A stretch of DNA of 64,000 bases, from positions 930,001 to 994,000 of the forward strand of contig MBPM02000018.1 in the NCBI GenBank assembly GCA_001695595.3, in the 5' to 3' direction. This document shows, piece by piece, positions 58,597-64,000 of this stretch. The notes under the pieces were generated by a model. The model was given only the letters and a program-made list of their open reading frames with translations. It had not been told where the DNA came from and ran no database searches. This DNA comes from Plasmopara viticola. Lineage: Eukaryota; Oomycota; Peronosporomycetes; Peronosporales; Peronosporaceae. Positions within the stretch are counted from its first letter, which is position 1. Every line of letters starts with the position of its first letter. Made by a program: the position numbers and the translations under genes.

Positions 58597-58956
58597 ATGT
58601 TCTCAAGGGCCGATTTCTGTCATACAACATATATCATTGGCCCCGGTAATGTAAATCAAGTTAGCGTGAAACTTCTAAACTGCCGCGCAATCGATACAGC
58701 ATTGATCCAAATTCTAGCGGACGCTGAGCATCAAATTCATCATTGTTCTCTCAAGGTCTTTTACTACAATTTCTTTGCACCTTTACGTGCTCCTAATTTA
58801 TCTTCATTAGGTGCTCATGAAATAACGATATGGTCTCTTACACATTTTCGGTGCCAATATGATGCCGCAAATGCTTTAAGAAATGCGAATATGATGGCGG
58901 CGATTGCTTGTAGGTACAAGTATGGGTTTGGCGCCGATGTCGCGAAACAACTTTGA
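58597..58956 (+). other. 119-codon open frame in PEL unit 1, weak Sel1-like look
   Basis: The ATG at 58,597 opens a frame ending DAANALRNANMMAAIACRYK YGFGADVAKQL. The last ~30 residues loosely resemble a Sel1/TPR-like repeat (A..N..A......Y.YG.G.D..K). The copy in unit 2 differs by one residue (Trp/Arg at ~58,831). However, the homologous stretch behind PEL-2 (minus strand, ~51,250-51,050) has an early stop and shifted frames, so long-term conservation is not supported. Probably a gene relic carried along with the duplication. Confidence 0.3.
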
Positions 58957-59754
58957 AGAATCATCAGCAAAATGGGCTTCAAGGTAGTACAAAGTAGCAA
59001 ATTTAGGGCCTTAATATCTCTGCTTTTCAAACTTTAGATGTGTACATTTTCAGCAGATCACCGACCGCATTCGACTCTTAAGCCTAGCGATCTTTCTCGA
59101 AGAAGAGACCGACGTCATCCTGGAAAGCGATAGCTGTTCCCACATGTAATTTTTGTAACTTTACCAAAAAAAAGTCGCTTATGTCCAACTTCTGGAGCCT
59201 GCGGCAAGAACCAAGAAACCGAGGTTGCTAAACAAAAAGAATTCGCTTGGAATATTGGTTCTCGATTTTATCTGTCACGGTCAAAATCACTCTTGTCGAC
59301 TGATATCGACGGACGATCCAGCGATCCAGCAATCGTCATCGTCAAGTCGTAAAGGCTTCGATGTTAAGCCGAACTTTCACTGTAACATGCGTGCTCTCAT
59401 GATTGAGTCACGCTAGCAACTTGAACCTACGATACAGTGGCGCAGTGGTAATTATAGAAGCACACCATAGTATGCACCATAGCATACGTACTCGACAGAA
59501 GTTCAAAACTTTATGATATCTAAAAAGTGAGCCCCACGAATTAGTAAAGACGTCATTTGGTCGACGACAAGAGATCCAACAATCTCTGGACCGGTAGTTG
59601 CACTGCTGGTATCACCACTCGCATATGACATCTTGGAACAGGCGTCTGTGAAGTAAAAAATGTCGATAAGTTCATTGCTTCAATGATTTGCGTTCACCTC
59701 ACAGACTGCCTGGGACATCACCCGACGCATAATGCCGCAACAGCTCTCACATCA

Positions 59755-59770
59755 TCTCATTATTCACTTT
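59755..59770 (+). promoter_or_regulatory. Initiator-like motif of PEL-4
   Basis: TCTCATTATTCACTTT, then GCACTCTTCC, 87 bases before the ATG. Confidence 0.6.
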
Positions 59771-59841
59771 GCACTCTTCCTATCAAACGGGTCAATAGCA
59801 AAGCTTCCAACCAAAACAGTCAGCATCTCCTACCTTCAACT

Positions 59842-60627
59842 ATGGTCAACGTCATCTCTGCCTTCACTGTCGCTCTCACCATCGTAACCTTCACAAAATC
59901 GAGTGCCTTTGTGCGTTCAGAAGCCGTCGCCATGCCAGACGGATCTTGGCCCGACAGCAATGGCACAATCAAATTCGAGGAGCCGTACACGGTCAAGGAG
60001 GGCGAGACGTTCGACGGTGACATGATGACGTACATGCGCTCAGATGTCAAGTGCAATGGTCAGACGGAAAGTGGGTCGGAAACGGCCGTATTCATGGTGG
60101 AGCCTGGTGCTACGCTCAAAAACGTGATCATTGGAAAGGACCAATCGGAGGGTGTGCACTGCGACCAGAGCGAGTGCACGATTGAAAACGTGTGGTGGGA
60201 CGACGTGTGTGAGGATGGGTTGACCATCAAGGGCGGTTCGGCGAGCAGCATAACAAAGGTGATTGGTGGTGGTGCACGATCAGCGGATGACAAGATCATT
60301 CAGCACAATGGGCTGGGTACGGTCTCAATTGAAGGATTCTACGCTCAAGACTTTGGCAAGCTTTACCGCTCGTGTGGCACGTGTGGCGACATACCACGCA
60401 AGGTGACCATCACGAATGTGCTGGCCGTGGACGGCAAGGTGAGCATCGCGACAGTCAACAAGAACTATGACGACGAGGCAAAGCTACAAAACATCAAGAT
60501 TAAGGGAAAGAAGATCGACGTGTGCCAGTGGTCACAAGGCTCTACCGACGGGGAGCCGACGATGCTTGGCGCTGGTCCATTGGACTCGCTCTGTCAATAT
60601 TCAAATAGTACTGTATCGTATGCGTAA
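59842..60627 (+). CDS. PEL-4, secreted pectate lyase, PL3 type
   Basis: 261 residues. The start is the ATG at 59,842 (ACTATGGTCAAC), shared with all paralogues; the frame is open further upstream, but that extension is non-homologous leader. The signal peptide has the TIVTFTKSSAF form, eight cysteines are kept and the PL3 motif is intact. It is essentially identical to PEL-5 and to the mature part of PEL-3. Secreted wall-degrading enzyme. Confidence 0.93.
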   Translation: MVNVISAFTVALTIVTFTKSSAFVRSEAVAMPDGSWPDSNGTIKFEEPYTVKEGETFDGDMMTYMRSDVKCNGQTESGSETAVFMVEPGATLKNVIIGKDQSEGVHCDQSECTIENVWWDDVCEDGLTIKGGSASSITKVIGGGARSADDKIIQHNGLGTVSIEGFYAQDFGKLYRSCGTCGDIPRKVTITNVLAVDGKVSIATVNKNYDDEAKLQNIKIKGKKIDVCQWSQGSTDGEPTMLGAGPLDSLCQYSNSTVSYA

Positions 60628-61903
60628 GTGGGTCGTGCATGCAATGTCGTGCACTTTGAATGCCTCCTCATTTGTCGTGTTTGAGTGGAACAAGAGTATA
60701 TGTCAGTCGTTTTTTAAACGATTTTATGTTGAATAAACGATTCTGTTTTTTGAAATAAGTGGATGTGTTGCTTTAACACCAGGTAGGTCAACAAGCTACA
60801 AGCCACAGCAGTAAAAAAAACCATATCAAACTTTAAAAAAAATGAGCAAAGAAATAGTGGGCGTCTTCCTTAACCCTGACTAATAGAGGCGCTGGGACCG
60901 ACTTCGTCAATCTTTTGGCTTATTTCTATCATACTATTTGCTGCAATTCTATCAGCGAGTTGGATCTCCAACCGAGAAAAATAGTTGGTAGCGTCTTGGA
61001 CAAAACGCACTCCTATGCCAAACTCTTATTTAAAACTGATCACTCAAATCATAAACAACAACATTTTTCTGCCTCAAAACGTGCACATCACACGCACCTC
61101 GGCCCCGTATCTGCAAATTCCAGCCAAAATAGAATCCAAAAATAACGCCGAGCACGTTGGTGTATTGACTCATGTTTATATAGAAGACAATGCCTAGAGC
61201 AAATCTTGTAGAGTGAAAACTCGGTATGATTGCCGTTTAGGGAATCTTCTTTGTGAGCCATTTTCGAGAAAATAGGCTCGTATGTCTTCTTACCGCTCCT
61301 TGTCGTGTTGAAAGTCGAGCGTCGTTCTTCGATATTCACTTGTTGTCCTTCCGTGATGTTTCAAATTGGTCTGCAAACTTGGCTACCTAAAAAATATTCA
61401 TCGTCTCTTGAAAAACTAATCTTCAGTAGTTTTTTTCATTATCCTACTTGTCATAAAACACCATGCTAACATTCGTCATTATGACTTTCACAAATTATTG
61501 ACACGGACGACGAGAGCCGTGGAGTGGTTAGGGGACATATGGTAACGAGCGTGATGACACATCTAGAAAGGATCTGTTTGTCCATGCTATATGCTTAAAT
61601 AATAGTCATGCAGAGTGAACAAACTCACGGCTATTTCGCTCAACACACTAAGTTCTTGAATATCTGGATTATATATTAACATACATTTTTTTCTTGTCTC
61701 CGCTTTTGCTCGATCAAAAGGCTTTGCCCTAGTCTTTTGCCCACCATCACACACCAAATGTAGACGCGTGATGCAACGATATTACTTGACTCAATTATTT
61801 CGTTGGCTGGTGGGCATCCACGTTGTCAGTATTTTTTTCACATCAGTGCTGTTTTGTTCATGGTAATTTTGTACATTACCTTGGCTATCTGTCGTTTTGT
61901 AAC

Positions 61904-62263
61904 ATGTTCTCAAGGGCCGATTTCTGTCATACAACATATATCATTGGCCCCGGTAATGTAAATCAAGTTAGCGTGAAACTTCTAAACTGCCGCGCAATCG
62001 ATACAGCATTGATCCAAATTCTAGCGGACGCTGAGCATCAAATTCATCATTGTTCTCTCAAGGTCTTTTACTACAATTTCTTTGCACCTTTACGTGCTCC
62101 TAATTTATCTTCATTAGGTGCTCATGAAATAACGATAAGGTCTCTTACACATTTTCGGTGCCAATATGATGCCGCAAATGCTTTAAGAAATGCGAATATG
62201 ATGGCGGCGATTGCTTGTAGGTACAAGTATGGGTTTGGCGCCGATGTCGCGAAACAACTTTGA
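61904..62263 (+). other. 119-codon open frame in PEL unit 2
   Basis: Second copy of the frame at 58,597-58,956, with Arg instead of Trp at the one differing residue. Same reservations about its reality. Confidence 0.3.
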
Positions 62264-63062
62264 AGAATCATCAGCAAAATGGGCTTCAAGGTAGTACAAA
62301 GTAGCAAATTTAGGGCCTTAATATCTCTGCTTTTCAAACTTTAGATGTGTACATTTTCAGCAGATCACCGACCGCATTCGACTCTTAAGCCTAGCGATCT
62401 TTCTCGAAGAAGAGACCGACGTCATCCTGGAAAGCGATAGCTGTTCCCACATGTAATTTTTGTAACTTTACCAAAAAAAAGTCGCTTATGTCCAACTTCT
62501 GGAGCCTGCGGCAAGAACCAAGAAACCGAGGTTGCTAAACAAAAAGAATTCGCTTGGAATATTGGTTCTCGATTTTATCTGTCACGGTCAAAATCACTCT
62601 TGTCGACTGATATCGACGGACGATCCAGCGATCCAGCAATCGTCATCGTCAAGTCGTAAAGGCTTCGATGTTAAGCCGAACTTTCACTGTAACATGCGTG
62701 CTCTCATGATTGAGTCACGCTAGCAACTTGAACCTACGATACAGTGGCGCAGTGGTAATTATAGAAGCACACCATAGTATGCACCATAGCATACGTACTC
62801 GACAGAAGTTCAAAACTTTATGATATCTAAAAAGTGAGCCCCACGAATTAGTAAAGACGTCATTTGGTCGACGACAAGAGATCCAACAATCTCTGGACCG
62901 GTAGTTGCACTGCTGGTATCACCACTCGCATATGACATCTTGGAACAGGCGTCTGTGAAGTAAAAAATGTCGATAAGTTCATTGCTTCAATGAGTTTGCG
63001 TTCACCTCACAGACTGCCTGGGACATCACCCGACGCATAATGCCGCAACAGCTCTCACATCA

Positions 63063-63078
63063 TCTCATTATTCACTTT
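63063..63078 (+). promoter_or_regulatory. Initiator-like motif of PEL-5
   Basis: TCTCATTATTCACTTT, then GCACTCTTCC, 87 bases before the ATG. Confidence 0.6.
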
Positions 63079-63149
63079 GCACTCTTCCTATCAAACGGGT
63101 CAATAGCAAAGCTTCCAACCAAAACAGTCAGCATCTCCTACCTTCAACT

Positions 63150-63935
63150 ATGGTCAACGTCATCTCTGCCTTCACTGTCGCTCTCACCATCGTAACCTTC
63201 ACAAAATCGAGTGCCTTTGTGCGTTCAGAAGCCGTCGCCATACCAGACGGATCTTGGCCCGACAGCAATGGCACAATCAAATTCGAGGAGCCGTACACGG
63301 TCAAGGAGGGCGAGACGTTCGACGGTGACATGATGACGTACATGCGCTCAGATGTCAAGTGCAATGGTCAGACGGAAAGTGGGTCGGAAACGGCCGTATT
63401 CATGGTGGAGCCTGGTGCTACGCTCAAAAACGTGATCATTGGAAAGGACCAATCGGAGGGTGTGCACTGCGACCAGAGCGAGTGCACGATTGAAAACGTG
63501 TGGTGGGACGACGTGTGTGAGGATGGGTTGACCATCAAGGGCGGTTCGGCGAGCAGCATAACAAAGGTGATTGGTGGTGGTGCACGATCAGCGGATGACA
63601 AGATCATTCAGCACAATGGGCTGGGTACGGTCTCAATTGAAGGATTCTACGCTCAAGACTTTGGCAAGCTTTACCGCTCGTGTGGCACGTGTGGCGACAT
63701 ACCACGCAAGGTGACCATCACGAATGTGCTGGCCGTGGACGGCAAGGTGAGCATCGCGACAGTCAACAAGAACTATGACGACGAGGCAAAGCTACAAAAC
63801 ATCAAGATTAAGGGAAAGAAGGTCGACGTGTGCCAGTGGTCACAAGGCTCTACCGACGGGGAGCCGACGATGCTTGGCGCTGGTCCATTGGACTCGCTCT
63901 GTCAATATTCAAATAGTACTGTATCGTATGCGTAA
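63150..63935 (+). CDS. PEL-5, secreted pectate lyase, PL3 type
   Basis: 261 residues, differing from PEL-4 at only two: Met31 to Ile (ATACCAGAC instead of ATGCCAGAC) just after the likely signal-peptide cleavage region, and Ile226 to Val before DVCQW. All eight cysteines and the ENVWWDDVCEDG motif are kept. Probably functional and a very recent duplicate. Confidence 0.93.
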   Translation: MVNVISAFTVALTIVTFTKSSAFVRSEAVAIPDGSWPDSNGTIKFEEPYTVKEGETFDGDMMTYMRSDVKCNGQTESGSETAVFMVEPGATLKNVIIGKDQSEGVHCDQSECTIENVWWDDVCEDGLTIKGGSASSITKVIGGGARSADDKIIQHNGLGTVSIEGFYAQDFGKLYRSCGTCGDIPRKVTITNVLAVDGKVSIATVNKNYDDEAKLQNIKIKGKKVDVCQWSQGSTDGEPTMLGAGPLDSLCQYSNSTVSYA

Positions 63936-64000
63936 GTGGGTCGTGCATGCAATGTCGTGCACATTGAGTACCTCCTCATTTGTCGTGTTTGAGTCGAACA

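Larger units (their letters stand above)
55973..59281 (+). repeat. PEL tandem unit 1 (contains PEL-3)
   Basis: First of three direct units. Homology to the next unit begins at CAAAATCAYTCTTGTCGACTG (55,973 and 59,282). It is about 3,309 bases long and includes ~560 bases upstream, the gene and ~1.96 kb downstream. Its upstream flank is the most diverged of the three, while its downstream part is nearly identical to unit 2. Confidence 0.92.
59282..62588 (+). repeat. PEL tandem unit 2 (contains PEL-4)
   Basis: About 3,307 bases, nearly identical to unit 3 upstream of the gene and to unit 1 downstream of it. Differences are scattered single bases and 1-3 base indels (for example ATTGTCATGCAG/ATAGTCATGCAG near 58,300 and 61,610). 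Confidence 0.93.
62589..64000 (+). repeat. PEL tandem unit 3 (contains PEL-5), cut by the window edge
   Basis: Direct continuation of the array, nearly identical to unit 2 from CAAAATCACTCTTGTCGACTG onward. The downstream flank after PEL-5 (63,936-64,000) resembles unit 1 (ACATTGAGTACCTCCTC) rather than unit 2 (ACTTTGAATGCCTCCTC), which suggests exchange between units. The array probably extends beyond 64,000. Confidence 0.92.

Noticed and set aside
59683..59841. N-terminal extension of PEL-4 to a 314-residue protein
   Set aside because: The extension has no ATG at its start, is leader sequence containing the initiator motif, and is not open in the paralogues; the shared ATG at 59,842 is preferred.
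1..64000. CRISPR array, bacterial operon or plasmid-type features
   Set aside because: Spliceosomal introns, eukaryotic retroelements and oomycete effector families show this is eukaryotic nuclear DNA; no short regularly spaced repeats were seen.

Overview
The window is nuclear DNA of a plant-pathogenic oomycete, most likely in the Peronosporales (Phytophthora or downy mildew type). Four things point to this. (1) Pectate lyase genes of the PL3 type carry an oomycete-style initiator motif (CTCATT..TCAYTTT) 70-90 bases before the ATG. (2) There are remains of Crinkler (CRN) effector genes with an LYLAK-type N-terminus and a P-loop C-terminal region. (3) Spliceosomal introns are short (64-77 bases, GT-AG). 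(4) Intergenic DNA is filled with degenerate Ty1/copia and Ty3/gypsy retrotransposons.

Layout. 1-1973 (minus): 5' half of SMC6, cut by the window edge. 2.1-13.7 kb: gene-poor DNA with a decayed gypsy integrase, a palindrome-headed G-rich insertion, an LTR-like repeat, and an inverted copy of a CRN 3' end and its neighbouring spacer that carries a 321-base SINE-like insertion. 13.7-18.8 kb: two tandem CRN pseudogenes. 20.0-20.7 kb: a degenerate minisatellite. 20,975-22,386: ornithine aminotransferase (3 exons). 23,437-25,723: AMP deaminase (2 exons, one apparent 1-base frameshift). 26.7-28.3 kb: two decayed, oppositely oriented copies of an unrecognised gene family.

28.9-33.4 kb: a complete but mutated Ty1/copia element (Copia-1, 5-base target duplication). 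34.3-39.5 kb: pectate lyase pseudogene PEL-1, split by a second, minus-strand copia element (Copia-2, target duplication GACAT). 46-50.3 kb: a wrecked Ty3/gypsy chromovirus on the minus strand. 52,307-53,092 (minus): intact PEL-2. 55,973 to the window end: a tandem array of ~3.31 kb units, each with one intact pectate lyase (PEL-3, PEL-4, PEL-5), which runs off the right edge.

Functionally, the window joins three housekeeping genes (SMC5/6 genome maintenance, ornithine/proline metabolism, purine nucleotide balance) to a fast-evolving host-interaction compartment: secreted cell-wall-degrading enzymes expanding by segmental duplication, effector genes decaying, and retroelements doing visible damage. 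Exon boundaries, frames and repeat ends were read by eye; no alignment or database search was run. I found no tRNA, rRNA or CRISPR.
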